From Haplomitrium mnioides (lineage: Eukaryota > Marchantiophyta > Haplomitriopsida > Calobryales): DNA of 64,000 nt. Shown one piece after another: positions 1 to 11,525 of this stretch. Made by a program: the position numbers and the translations under genes. How positions within the stretch are numbered: the stretch's first letter is position 1; every line of letters starts with the position of its first letter. The notes under the pieces are model-generated. The model saw nothing but the letters and a program-made list of their open reading frames with translations. It was not told the DNA's origin and ran no database searches. The stretch lies in assembly GCA_049999725.1 (NCBI GenBank), contig JBNGIS010018894.1, positions 1-64,000 on the forward strand. The letters run 5' to 3'.

Positions 1-1314
1 CATGTACTTTTTGTTTTTCAAAATTTTCTTCGTTTTTGATGTTTTTTGATATGAAAAATCACAATTTTTCCCACAAAAGAAAAGTTCCTATTCTGAGTAG
101 CCTATTCTTGGTTCAAAGTAGCGGGTGTTATCTTTGCTTGCTATCCATTGGACATTGATTTTATCACCATGTTGCTCATAGGTGTAAAAGAACTTAGGAG
201 CAATATGTTTAATTCTATCATCCTTAATAAAGCCTTGAGCAATCTGGTTCGTATTGATGTTGATATGGTCAATAATTTGTCTGAGCCATATACATTCCAT
301 ACTAGCCTCATAAAGGGCAATGATCTCTGCATGATTGGTTGAGGTAGCAGTAATAGTTTGCTTGGTGCTCTTCCATGAGATAGAAGTGCTTTCTTTAAGG
401 AAGACATATCTTGTTTGAGACTTTGCATCATCAAGATCAAATAAATATCCAATGTCGGCATAACCGACAATATCATTTGATGCATTTTTAAGGAAAAAGA
501 GTCCCATGTCTTTTGTACCTTTCAGGTATCTAAAAATGCGTTTGAGCCCATTCCAATGGCAAATAGTGGGCTGGGAATTGTGTCTTGCAAGCATATTTAC
601 TACAAAAGATATACTAGGTCTGGTATGATTTACAAGGTACATGAGTGCTCTTATTGCCAACAGGTATGGTTTTTCTGATCCCAGAATTGGTTCATGTTCT
701 TTTCGTTTTCCGAACATGTCCTTTGTTGGGTCCGAAGATCTCAGTTCCATTGGGGTGCTCGTTGGATGAGCATTGTCTATATTGAATTGCTTGAGAATCT
801 TGGCCGTATATGTGGACTGATGGATCAGAATACCATTGGGCATATGCTCAAACTAGATTCCGAGACAGAAATCAGGTTCTCCAATGTCTTGCATTTCAAA
901 TATATCCTTCAGTTTGGCGATAGTATTGGCATCTAAAGCTTTTGTGCCAAAAATGTTTATGTTATCTACATAAAGTGCAACCACAACATATTCAGAGCCT
1001 TGGTGTTTCATAAATAGGCATGGAGAAATGTCATCATTTGTAAAATTTAGTGTCATCATTTCTTATTTGAATCTCTGGTACCAATTTCTGCCACTCTATT
1101 TGAGTCCATATATCAATCTTAGGACTTGAATTGCCATTTGTGTGTCTAGTTGATCGATATGTGATCCAGATGCATTTATAGAATTCTCTGCCAACTTCAC
1201 ATTGTCATGTGGAATACTTTGATGATGGGGGACTAAAGATCCACTTTGCAGCTTGTATATATGTGGGACTAAAGGTCCTCTACAGCTTTGTTTGCTCAGC
1301 AAGTTGGCTGGCTG

Positions 1315-1530
1315 GACTAAAGGTCCTTTGGAGTGATGCGTGCTCAGCGAGTGCGTTGGCTAGACTAAAGGTCCATTGATTTGCTGCTTGCTCAGCGAGT
1401 GTGCTAGTTGGACTAAAGGTCCATTGATTTGCTGCTTGCTCAGCGATTGCGCTGGTTGGACTAAAGGTCCATTGATTTGCTACTTGCTCAACGAGTGTGC
1501 TGGTTGGACTAAAGGTCCATTGATTTGCTT
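1315..1530. repeat. 48-bp tandem repeat inside copia RT
   Basis: About four and a half units, each opening with GGACTAAAGGTCC and continuing with a TTGATTTGCTGCTTGCTCA-type segment. The period is exactly 48 bp, or 16 codons. On the coding (minus) strand each unit encodes a GPLVQPAHSLSKQQIN-type peptide. The GGAC...GTCC core is an imperfect palindrome. Confidence 0.9.
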
Positions 1531-1559
1531 GTGCAACTTAGTTTCCATCATTTGGCATC

Positions 1560-1925
1560 GTCTTTTAGACGTAAAGACTAAAGGTCCTTTCTAGATTGGT
1601 TGTGGCCTTTTGTGGATAGAAGGTCCTTTCATTTTTTGTCCATTGAGGACAAAGGGTCCTTTTCCCAGATTGAGGTCTTTGTGGACAAAAGGTCCATTTT
1701 GAATCATTGTGCCTCTATGGACTAAAGGTCCATTTTTATAGTGCATGTCATGAGGGACAAAAGGTCCAACCTTAGAATTTAGGCCATGAGGGACAAAAGG
1801 TCCATTCTCAGAATTTGAGCCATGAGAGACAAAAGGTCTAATCTCATCATTTGGGCCATGAGAGACAAAAAGTCTAATCTCAGAATTTGGGTCATTTAGG
1901 ACTAAAGGTCCATATGCACTTTGGT
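1560..1925. repeat. 36-bp and irregular GGTCC repeats inside copia RT
   Basis: A second array shares the GACNAAAGGTCC core with the 48-bp array but has other spacers. At about 1750-1900 the units are 36 bp (GAGGGACAAAAGGTCC plus a spacer ending in GGCCAT). The coding strand reads as GPFVPHG-type units. The part at 1560-1740 has less regular spacing. Confidence 0.85.
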
Positions 1926-2319
1926 TGTTCTCCCCCTGAATGTGAAATGCCATTCTTGATATAAGCTCCAAGGATGCCTTCATAAAAATATGGGTATCTA
2001 GAGTACCATATAAGTAAGCAATGATGACATCCAGTATATGCATAGTTAGATGACGTTGGATAGCGAATGCTATCATGTATCTGTAAGTAATAATGTCCAT
2101 GACATGTGAGTATGTGAGGTCATAGTTACATCCACGAATTTGAGTGTATCTTTTGGCCACTAATCTTGCCTTGTATCTTGTGACATCACCTTTCGCATTA
2201 AATTTGTGGACAAAAATAAATCTGTAATCTGTTAAATGCAGATCAGGAGGTGCAGGCATGATAGATCCAAAAACTTGTCATTTTATAAGGGAGTCAAGTT
2301 CCGAATTAATTGCCTTTTC

Positions 2320-4148
2320 TTATTGAGGCAATTTAGTTCTTGATTGTGCTTCTCTTATAGATAAAGGATCAGGCATATCCTTGTCTACAGATTGTGATAC
2401 AAAGAATGCAAATAAATCATCTATAGTGGTCTGGGATCTGTCCCATATTCGATCGATATGAGAATAATCAATTGTTATTTCATCGTTTGCTGTAGCAATG
2501 TCCATTGATGTCGATGGTCTAGGTTTATTCTTTGAGCCTATGGGTCTGCCACGCTTTGCCTTAGGCTGTATATCTGTTGCTAGTATATCAATTTTTTGGA
2601 GTCGCACTGGAGCGTTTGCAGCTTCTATGTGCGATTTTGTGATGTTGGAGGCATTGTTAAATGCGTTAGGTATTTTAACCAATATTTGCTGTAAATTGAA
2701 GAGTCTTCTGACTTCAGCATCTGAATGTCCATTTTGTTGATCAAAATCCAGTGGCAAATATTGATGTCATATTAAATTGTCCTCGAGTTTTGGTCGTATG
2801 GCCTTGTCCTCTTGTGTCAAATGTGGAAAAGATTCTTCAAAAAATTGACAGTCTGCGAATCGAGACTTAAACACATCAGACGTTGAGGGTTCAAGGTATT
2901 GGATGATAGAAGGGGACTCAAAACCAATGTATTTGCCTTTTTAGCGTTGTGGTCTCATTTTTGTTTGATGTGGTCCTAAAATTGGGACGAGGACCAAGCA
3001 GCCAAATGTACATAGATGTGATAAATCTGCTAGAATTCTTGCTGTAAGTTGGTGCGGGGAATTCTTGTTGAATGTAGATGGTCTATAATGCAATAGAGTT
3101 GTTGCATGCATAACCCCATGTCCCCAAGCAGTGGTGGGGAGATTTGAGTTTAGAAGTAATTGTCTTGCTATGAGCTGGATTCTCTTAATAGCCGATTTTG
3201 CGATGCCGTTTTGGAAATGTACATGTGGTACTGAGTATTGTATGTCTATATTGGCAGATGTGCAGAAGTAATCAAAGGTCTGTGAAGAAGGTCTCCAACG
3301 TTGTCCACTCTCAGGTTTCTGATTGGATAATCAAGGAATTGTGCTGAGAGTTTCAAAATTTGGGACAACAATTTTGGGAAGACCATGTTTTTGGCTGTAA
3401 GAAGGAATACTTTTGACCATTTGGATGATGCATCGATGGTGATAAGAAAGTATCTGAATGGTCCCGAGGGTAGGTAGATGGGCTCACAAACATCAGCATG
3501 GATCCTCTCGAGAAATCGGAGGATCGAGATTGTTGTCTTATCATGAGAAGGTGCAATTTTCAAATTTCCTTGTGTCCATGCTAAGCATGGAGTTTGCAAT
3601 AGCAGTGGATGCACATTTTCTGGTATGTCTTTGTTGTCCTTCTTAATGCGGTAGAACATGTCGCGACTTGCATGACCAAGGCGGTTGTGCCATATAATGG
3701 CTGTAGATACCATTTTGGTAGAGGCATGATAAGAGAATACTTTTGTGATGTATAATCCCGATGGTGATAGAAGGAAAGATTCTTGTATGTCAAAGCCTGT
3801 TTCGGTTTGAGTCAGGATGTGGAGGACTTCTTTGTCTTGAAATAATCTTGTTTGAATGGGAAAATCATTTTGTCAGATATCTCGGATACTGATGAGGTTT
3901 CTGGTTGCTGCAGGTGTATAAATTAATGATTTGATGTCCAGTCTTGCTCCATTTGGAAAAATGATGGTTGTTGGACCATGTCCTTCTTCAATTTGACTAT
4001 GGTCTGTAATAGTAGTCATTGGCTTGGAAGAAGAGGTGATGGATGAGAAATATTTGCAGTCTTGCAAAATAGTATGCGAGGAACCGCTGTCTATAATCCA
4101 TGTTACCTCACATCCATGTTTCTGGTCAAACAGTGCTGATTGACTCAT
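2320..4148 (-). pseudogene. pol: copia pol: protease, integrase and linker
   Basis: From 4148 the aspartic protease starts with WIIDSGSSHTI (active-site DSG). The integrase follows at about 3793-2940. It has an HNRLGHAS zinc-binding start whose Cys pair is incomplete, HADVCEPIYLPSG around the first catalytic Asp, a DN motif (LRVDNVGD) and a FQNGIAKSAIKR-type helix. The acidic and basic linker to RT runs down to 2320. Several stops and frame changes occur, for example near 3290 and 2940. No single open frame covers the region. Confidence 0.8.
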
Positions 4149-4172
4149 ATGATTTTCAGGATATACATTGTA

Positions 4173-5195
4173 TTATGGATATTCATCAGTGTCTGTCATT
4201 TCCAATAAGTTGCCCTGTACCTCATGAGTGTGAGGTTTGGTGCTTTGCTGGTATATGCGCGCTAAGTGCGCTGGCAGTCTGCATATGTGTTGAGTGTGGC
4301 CACGTGTGCCACACCTATTGCATGTAGTTTGTTGTTGGCATAGGCCATATGTATTCCGTCGACCTCTATATGATTGTTTGCCACCTCTGTTGTGCCATGT
4401 GCGTTGGGACACGTTTTCTAGTGTCGTTGGAATACGACGGTTGGGATTTCTGTCCATATAGTTTGCATTGGGAGGTCGACTGATGGTCGGCCAGCTTACG
4501 CTCCCCTTGAATCTGAGGTTGCTTCTTCCTCTGCCTCTAGAAATTTTTTTGTTCCTAGAGCAAAGGTAAAGGCTGGTGCTTGTAAAATGTGATTTGGGGT
4601 TTAGATGAGGTGTGGTTTACCTTGGGGGCCACTTCTTTGCATTTTCTATGAGTAGTAGTTGGTGCTTTTCAGCAAGTAACATGTATGCTATGAGTTCAGA
4701 GTACCAAGTGAATCGCATGTTGTGATATTGAGATGCCAAGATGAGATTGCTTACAAGAAATGAAGATAGAGTTTTCTCTATCTGTTCTTCGTCAGTCACA
4801 AGGTGGCCGCAGATTGGTAGTTGTGAGACTATGCAAAATAATTCATTGTTGTAATTTGTAATGGACGTATGGTCTTGGACTCATAGGTTGATCCAATCGT
4901 GTCTCGTTGCTGGGAGCGATATCGTCATCAGATGGCTGAATCTAAGTTTGAGTTCTTCGCATAGTAGATGGGGACTATGAAAGTTGAGGTACTGAAGCCT
5001 GAGAGGTTCTACCATATGGTGTTTGAGTAGGATCATTGCTCTGGTTGCGTCACACGGGGTGACGTTGTCATTTGAGTTGATGACTTCACGGATAGGTTTG
5101 GATGTCAAGTATGTCGTGACATCAAGTGACCAAGGACAATAATTGGAGCCGTCTAGTTTAAGAGCTTGAAATTTCAAAGATTCAACAGAGGTCAT
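4173..5195 (-). pseudogene. gag: copia gag with CCHC zinc knuckle
   Basis: The gag start is MTSVESLKFQAL, followed by the LDGSNYCPWSLDVTTYL block typical of copia capsid N-termini. A frameshifted middle part lies at 4799-4617. The knuckle CNRCGTRGHTQHIC near 4340-4300 fits CX2CX4HX4C. Protease begins about 25 bp further along. Frameshifts near 4880 and 4600 break the frame. Confidence 0.8.
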
Positions 5196-7312
5196 GTTTG
5201 ACCTATTCTCTATTTTGTTGGGAGTACCTATGAAGGAGGTAGATATACCAAGAGTTCTGGCGAATGCAGCTACTGGATCAGGGCTGCAATTCTCTATACT
5301 ATGTACAGATGTGTGATGGACTGAAGTCTAGTCGATCACGAACCATGGTACCTGTTTATGTTTTCTGCCTTAAGCGGAAAAATCAAATAATTGAAATGAA
5401 AACAAGAAATAATTGGACTAGCTGCGAATCGATCGATATGAATCACCGAAAACTGAAATGAAAGAATGAAATGTTGCTAATGAATGAAGAGACTGCCTTG
5501 GAATTGTTTGTCTATATCTTCTAGTGTGCCGATATTATATCTTCTAGTGTGCCGATATTGTATCCCCTAGATCTGCCATGTTGGTCCGCTTTGAGTTAAA
5601 CCGGACCTAGCTTCCTATCGTTGTAGTGCCTTTTTGCAAATCTGGTGTTGTAAAAAAAATAGAGCCATTGCAGGTATGGCCAAATAAAGGTTGATCTTAG
5701 GAGGTGGTAGGGTCAGTACTCAGGTTAGTATGATTCTCTTGTAGCAAGAAGTGATCCAGAATCAACAATTGTATCCCTCGTGGGGAATGAGATCGTTCAG
5801 ATAGCAAAGAGAAAGAATAAAATATAATCAATAAGATAGGTTGAGAAAGTTGAACCAGGAAGTGATGAAGAACAAAGTAAAAGAGCTTGAAGTCCCAAGA
5901 TGTAGTGTCGCTCTTTCGTTGAGTGTTGATGTAGTCTCTGTGTAGTCGCCTGGGTCTTCGATGTTGCATAAACAAGTGAGTCGAACTTGTGCACAGGTTT
6001 GTGCAGCCTGTGTCTCACCTTTCCCTTGCTTGAATATTGCTCCCTTCAGCAGTAAGGAAAGCACTTGTTCAGAAAAGAAGCAAGCTTATACTAGAATGTG
6101 AGATCAGTTCTAGTCTTTCAATGTTAGAAATGAACGAAGGAAGGTAAGATGAAAGAGGTCCAGTAATCTCTGATGTCACGAAGAAATTGTAAAGAGATAT
6201 AGTCTTGGGTCATAAGCATAGAAGTTAGCAATGCAATCAAGGGGGGGGAAGGAGGTTTATGACTTGTTTGCTGTCGAGGAGACAATATCAGCTGCTCATA
6301 GATAAATAGTAAAAGCATATAGGTAATACGTGTGCAATGCAGGTTAGCTTTGAGCATGCATAGGGTTGACGAGCCAACAAAATATGAGCCAAGTTGCTCA
6401 AGTATCATCGAACAGAGAAAGAACAACAAATGAGGAAAGAAAAAGAAGGGATGAATGGTGAAACCGTGGACGGGAGTAAGGTCGCCAAGTGTAAACCAAA
6501 ATAGGAGGAAAGTCTCCAGTCGAGCGGTCGCAAGATGTCACCCAGATGAGTAGTCAACTAGAAAAATAGAAATGTAGTCCTCCAAGTGAGAGACAAAGAG
6601 AACGTTAAGAGTCATCGGTTGCGCCAATTAGAGACGAGTTGAGCACAAATGGAGTTGTTCTCCACCAAGGGTAAGCAGTACGCAAGGCCTGGTTGGTGAA
6701 GAATCTATGTCGATGGAAGAGAAAAACAAAGTCGAGCAAATATGCGGGCGTCGGAGAGCAGGAGATGAGCGCTGTAGGCAGCAAGAGACCAATAGGCGAA
6801 TGTCACAAGTGTCGTGAGTAGCAGTAGAGAGAGCCACGAGTAGCAAGAGGCGAGTTGCAAACAGCAAGAGAGATAAGCCACAAGTAGGAAGTAGACGAGC
6901 CGCGAGTAGGAGAGACGAGCTGCGAGCAAGAGATAGACGAGCCGTGAGCAGGAGAGATGAGTTGCGAGTAAGAGAAACGAGTCGCGAGTAGGAGAGAGAG
7001 CCCTAGCCTGTACGAAGGGACATTCAAAAGGAAAGAGGGTAAGGCATGAAGAAGAAAAAACATGAGTAATCCTTTGGAGAAAAGAAAAAGGATAGAACAC
7101 TCAAATGAAGGAAAGGAATGATCTGCGCTATAAACTTCCATTGTTAGAGCATTCCGCGAGAGAAAACAAAAAATGAACGGGAGGAAAAAAAAAGGTCTCG
7201 CGCTGAGGAGAAAAATATGTACGTTGATGTTCTCTCAAGTGTTGGTGAAGGTAGAGTGTATGTAGGAGATGGAAAAAAAATGTAGTTTCGTTTCGTGCTG
7301 ATAACGTGTTAT
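5196..7312 (-). other. Non-coding stretch upstream of copia gag
   Basis: No conserved coding region is recognisable in this 2.1 kb. It contains a 27-bp direct duplication at about 5519-5572 (TATCTTCTAGTGTGCCGATA type), a G run at 6241-6248 and the purine-rich repeat listed separately. It is either a long leader of the copia element or inserted DNA. The short open frames here look like chance. Confidence 0.5.
6890..7010. repeat. 20-22-bp purine-rich tandem repeat
   Basis: About five or six units of the type GACGAGCYGCGAGYARGAGA follow each other, with similar degenerate units extending left to about 6760. Strong purine bias on the plus strand. No coding meaning is evident. Confidence 0.75.
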
Positions 7313-7409
7313 CGCTTGAGCACCGTACATACACACACGAGAGCTTCCGAGAGCGAGAGTAGAATAGTTGGAATGAATGAATGTACAACTACTTACATAG
7401 GGTTAAATA

Positions 7410-9420
7410 TGGTCCCTATAACATTGCTTGTTGTTATCTTTCCAGTTTCCTTTTTTCATTTTCTTCCCAAAAAGTTCTTAATTTTGTCATTTTGCAAAAG
7501 AAAATGACAAAACTGCATCTTTTCAGAGTATTGTAAGAGTTTCATAATATTTGTTAAAATAGTTCCTTGAAATAACTTAGTTTTTGTGAGTCTTTTCAAT
7601 GGTTGGAGTTCTTAAAAGCAAGAAGAGATTAGAATTTCAAGATTCATCTTCACAGAAGAATGTTACTTTGGACAAGGAGTTTGAGATTCAATCAAATGCC
7701 AATTTTCGAGAGTTAAGAAATAGAGTAACAAAAGCGTCAAGTGTAATGGCGAGTATATTGGGAAAAAATATGGCTTCTATTGAATTAGATAGTTTTGCCA
7801 AGAGAGATTTAGAAGGTGAACTCCATGCGCGTATAGGATCAAGAACTCAACCCTATGCGTGCATTGGGTCAAGGAGTGAATCCAATGCGCGCATCGGATT
7901 AACGACTCAACATTTTGCGCGCAAAAGATCAAAGAGGGAACTTAGTGCTTGTAGAGATCTAAAGAAATAATCTTCATCCAGCAAAAGATCTTTGTTACCT
8001 ATCAAGCAGTCGAAGTTGAATATTTCTTCTGAGTATTCCAAAATGTTTGAAAAAAAAAGACTCAACAAAGAGATTTCAGACGATTGTAGAACTTTCTTCA
8101 TCCACATTTGAGAGAGACCTCGATATTCATGATCAAAGTGTGTCTTTTCAGAACACAAACAGCATACAATCTCTGGACAGTTTTAACTTGGGAGATGAGC
8201 CACTCTCCTCGATTGCACTACTCAAACAACGAGTGATTTCTTTTCAAGTTGCACATCGTAAAGAGATTGGGACATCTAAAACAAATCAAATTCTTCTAGA
8301 GGAGTCTTCAGACAATAGTTTGGAAAACAATTATGGTAAAGAGTCTCAATAAATCAACATTTCTTTGGAGTTATCGCCAAGGACACCGATTTTAGTACAA
8401 AAAACATTTTTTTCTAATGGAGATATTGATCAAGATTTGGTTTCGGAATAGTGCGGTTCTCCCAATCCCCAAGAAGAAACTCGTATCTCAAAAATATTCT
8501 CTGACAAAACAAACAATGTTCACAATAATTACCAAGATCTTCAAGATGAATTATCTCCTATTGTTGGATTCGCTTACAGGCCGAATCGTCCAGCACAACA
8601 TAAGAATTTTTTATTTGGGCCAAAACCCAAACGGGTAAACATCTTACACAAAAGTTCTTTGCGGAATGTTCATCATGACGAGAGCTTTGTGAAGAAAAAG
8701 CTAAATCCAATGTCCATTTCTAGATTGAAGAGAATTTCTTGTTGTCGAAATAACAACTTTTCGTTGTGCAAGATAGATTTTCCAAAAACTGTGAGAGAAA
8801 CGTAATTTCGACAAAGCATGAAGAATTGTGATATCACACTACAATGAGGAATATCAAGAAAAGATTTTGATGTCAAAAAATTGGTCTACACTTCCTGGCG
8901 GTACCTCTGTCTATAGAAGAGCCTTCAAGCTAATATTAGCAATAGGGAATGATAGAATCCAAAGGATTCAAAATCTCAAAAATGCATATCCTAGAGGTAT
9001 TATTGGAAAAAGAGAATTGTCTGCTAAAGGAGTTTTTGTTCATGAGTTTTGTATGAAGAAGCTTAATGGTTATGCATGAGAAGTAGAACTTTTGGAAGAC
9101 GTGGACTTCCACCCCAAAGTCTATGCGCGCATAAGAATCCAAGCTCAACATGTGAACACTCCACCCCAAAGTCTAGGCGTGCTTAGGAATCTTAGCTCAA
9201 CAAGTGAACACTCCACCCCAAAGTCTATGTGCGCATAAGAATCCGAACTCACCAATTGAACACGCTACCCGAAAGTTTAGGCGCGCCTAAGAATCCAAAC
9301 TCATCATTTGAACACTCCACTCCAAAGTCTATGCGCGCATAGGAATCCGAACTCACCAGCTCAACACTCCACAACAAAGACTGATAAGAAGCTAGGTTTT
9401 AGGTTCTGTTAAAGAGTTTT
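7410..9420 (+). pseudogene. Module copy C, left gene (unknown function)
   Basis: An ATG at 7599 opens a 123-codon frame starting MVGVLKSKKRLEFQDSSSQK, which stops at 7968. Homology continues in shifted frames to about 9080. Visible pieces are a Ser-rich segment (8050-8350), YRPNRPAQHKNFLFGPKP at about 8570-8630, and a block with RAFKLILAIGNDRIQR and RGIIGKRELS at about 8910-9020. The same start is found at 11370 (minus) and 24016 (plus), so this is a repeated gene. I do not recognise the family. Codons 68-115 hold a 36-bp repeat based on ATGCGCGCAT-like palindromes. Upstream homology to the other copies begins at about 7412, at the position of their TATA box, so this copy lost its promoter and its right gene. 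Confidence 0.6.
9108..9371. repeat. 52-bp tandem repeat with palindromic core
   Basis: Five units of about 52 bp each contain CACCCCAAAGTCT, then a palindrome, then RAATCCRARCTCA. The palindrome is TATGCGCGCATA in units 1 and 5 and TAGGCGCGCCTA in unit 4. Units 2 and 3 have single mismatches. The array lies just downstream of the left gene of copy C. Confidence 0.85.
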
Positions 9421-9889
9421 TGTATGTTGTACGTTTCGCTTGCAAATCAAAGTTTATGCGCACATAGGGTTCATACTTCTACAACCGAGTATACAGACTG
9501 TAAATGTTCCATTTTTGCAACAAAATCTACATATGCAAAAGATTTCGATTTCTAATTCGGAAAGTAAAAACGGGTGCAAATCTCTTCTTCTGAGTCAAAC
9601 AATGCTAAAGATTTAAATTTTTACAACAAAGTCTTAAAAAGAAAAACAATTTCGTCAACTTAGGTAGATGCTTCAGCGAGATAATAATCTTAAAAGTTGA
9701 AAGCAAAATACTTATATTTTGGAGATGAAAATATTTCTACAAAACAAATAAAAATATTAACTATGAATTAAAGTTTCATTTATAGAGAACAACATTCAAC
9801 TTGGAATGATTTACGGTCACAAGTTCAAGTTTGCCAAAAACCCAACAAGTTACTAAAAACAATTCTCAAATACTTTTAGAAATGATCCT
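9421..9889. other. AT-rich junction between module copies C and A
   Basis: No gene is seen. It holds a few more palindrome-like cores (near 9465) and AT-rich DNA. The left genes of copies C (plus) and A (minus) converge on this stretch. Confidence 0.4.
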
Positions 9890-11370
9890 CTTAAATTATA
9901 CTAGATTTGCAAATACAAAATATAGAACAAAATTCTTGAAGGACTTTAGTCGCTGGTCTCGATTTCTTCGGATTCAGCTTCAGAAGATTCATCAAGGTTT
10001 TCTTGATATGTCTCAATGTTAATGACACTGTTTGAATCTCTTTGAAACATTTCAAGATTGAGGGCTTTTTGTCTTTTGTACTCAAATAGATTTGCTTTAA
10101 TGGTAGCTAGAGTGGTAAATCATGTAGATTGCAAAATTTATGCTCGTATAGAGTATTGTGCGAAAGAGTCCTTTCTCGCGGCCTAGGTACTCCATCATAG
10201 ATTGCTTGAAGTGTAGAAAGTATTTGCTGTACCGTAGTATCTTCTTCTATTTGTGGAGCTTGAAGTTGAGAATCTGGACAAACATTTTGAAAATAATTAC
10301 AACTATTTGACTGTTGTGAAGCTAGAAAGGTAAATTGTGCTTCGAGTCGTCGTCTTGTTTTTTCAAGGATGTAAGCGACAATCTCTTGTTGGGGAAGAAA
10401 AAATTCATTCCACCATTGAATATCAGAATTTGTAAAGAACTTGTAGCAGTTCTCACTTATGCTGTTCCTTATTAAAATTACCACTTTCTCGACATCCACT
10501 TCTCTTTCTTCCTTCTAAGATCATTTGATTTCACAAAATGCTTTGAGAGGAATCAACATTGAACTCAAAATTTCTTTGTCCATTTTAGGTAGGCACTTGA
10601 GTTGACAAATACCATCTGTAGGTAGCCAAANNNNNNNNNNNNNNNNNNNNNNNNNNNNNNNNNNNNNNNNNNNNNNNNNNNNNNNNNNNNNNNNNNNNNN
10701 NNNNNNNNNNNNNNNNNNNNNNNNNNNNNNNNNNNNNNNNNNNNNNNNNNNNNNNNNNNNNNNNNNNNNNNNNNNNNNNNNNNNNNNNNNNNNNNNNNNN
10801 NNNNNNNNNNNNNNNNNNNNNNNNNNNNNNNNNNNNNNNNNNNNNNNNNNNNNNNNNNNNNNNNNNNNNNNNNNNNNNNNNNNNNNNNNNNNNNNNNNNN
10901 NNNNNNNNNNNNNNNNNNNNNNNNNNNNNNNNNNNNNNNNNNNNNNNNNNNNNNNNNNNNNNNNNNNNNNNNNNNNNNNNNNNNNNNNNNNNNNNNNNNN
11001 NNNNNNNNNNNNNNNNNNNNNNNNNNNNNNCCCTCTTTGATCCTTTACGCGCAAAATGTTGAGTCGTTAATCCTATACGCGCATTGGATTCACTCCTTGA
11101 CCCTATGCACACATAGGGTTGAGTTCTTGATCCTATGCGTGCATGGAGTTCACCTTCTCGATCTTTCTTGGCGGAGCTATCTAATTCAACAAAAGTGATC
11201 ATTTTCTCCAATATGCTTGCCATCACACTTGAAGCTTTTGTAACTCTATCGTTTAACTCCCAAAAATTTACATTTGATTGAATCTCAAACTGCATGTCAA
11301 AAGTAACACTCTTCTGTGAAGATGAATCTTGAAATTCCAAACTCTTCTTGCATTTACAAACTCCAGCCAT
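9890..11370 (-). pseudogene. Module copy A, left gene (unknown function)
   Basis: An ATG at 11368-11370 starts MAGVCKCKKSLEFQDSSSQK, closely related to the gene at 7599. The 36-bp GCGCGC repeat follows at 11040-11150. A 400-bp assembly gap removes the middle. On the far side the frame continues (LPTDGICQLKCLPKM), with a stop near 10520. A 130-codon frame follows from 10499 to 10107 (MDVEKVVILIRN, QWWNEFFLPQQEIV, TRRRLEAQFTFL), then degenerate coding to about 9890. The QWWNEFF part looks like a small helical domain, but I assign no function. It diverges from the methyltransferase gene at 11916 across a shared promoter. Confidence 0.6.
10631..11030. other. Assembly gap of 400 N
   Basis: A run of N falls within the left gene of module copy A. 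Any frame translated across it is unsupported. Confidence 1.
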
Positions 11371-11425
11371 TGAAAAGCCTCACAAAAACTAAACTATTTC
11401 AAAGAACTATTTTAGCAATATTATG

Positions 11426-11525
11426 NNNNNNNNNNNNNNNNNNNNNNNNNNNNNNNNNNNNNNNNNNNNNNNNNNNNNNNNNNNNNNNNNNNNNNNNNNN
11501 NNNNNNNNNNNNNNNNNNNNNNNNN
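11426..11525. other. Assembly gap of 100 N
   Basis: A run of exactly 100 N, a conventional placeholder size, lies in the divergent promoter region of copy A. The true distance between the two genes is therefore unknown here. Confidence 1.

Larger units (their letters stand above)
88..2259 (-). pseudogene. pol: copia pol: reverse transcriptase and RNase H
   Basis: Reading down from 2259, the RT start shows a YKARLVAKRYTQ-like block. The frame then runs into a repeat-coded insert (about 1930-1300), resumes with LIYGLK near 1100, and gives the catalytic region VALYVDN near 965. The normal motif is YVDD, so the second catalytic Asp is Asn here. From 843 to 88 come the RT thumb and RNase H (VGYADIGYLFD, TATSTNHAEIIAL, WLRQI), ending near 88. 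Breaks lie around 1060-1096 and 850. The RT belongs to an element that could not transpose in this form. The frame stays open across much of the repeat insert because the units are multiples of three. Confidence 0.85.
1..7410 (-). mobile_element. Degenerate Ty1/copia retrotransposon
   Basis: The minus strand holds the copia order gag, zinc knuckle, protease, integrase, RT, RNase H, running from 5195 down to 88. Integrase before RT is diagnostic of Ty1/copia. The 3' LTR would lie left of the window. On the right, a primer-binding-like sequence reading ACGTTATCAGCACG on the minus strand sits near 7300, so a 5' LTR remnant may occupy about 7313-7410. It is then cut by the left edge of module copy C. 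The roughly 2-kb stretch between gag and that site is unusually long for a copia leader. Frameshifts and stops occur throughout, so the copy is dead. Family and strand are certain; the outer limits are approximate. Confidence 0.85.

Noticed and set aside
6628-7388. Minus-strand Leu/Ser-rich frames upstream of copia gag
   Set aside because: Low-complexity translation of a purine-rich repeat. It resembles membrane protein only by composition.
10521-11370. Long minus-strand frames spanning the N run
   Set aside because: Most of the residues are unknown because of the 400-bp assembly gap. Only the flanking parts can be used.
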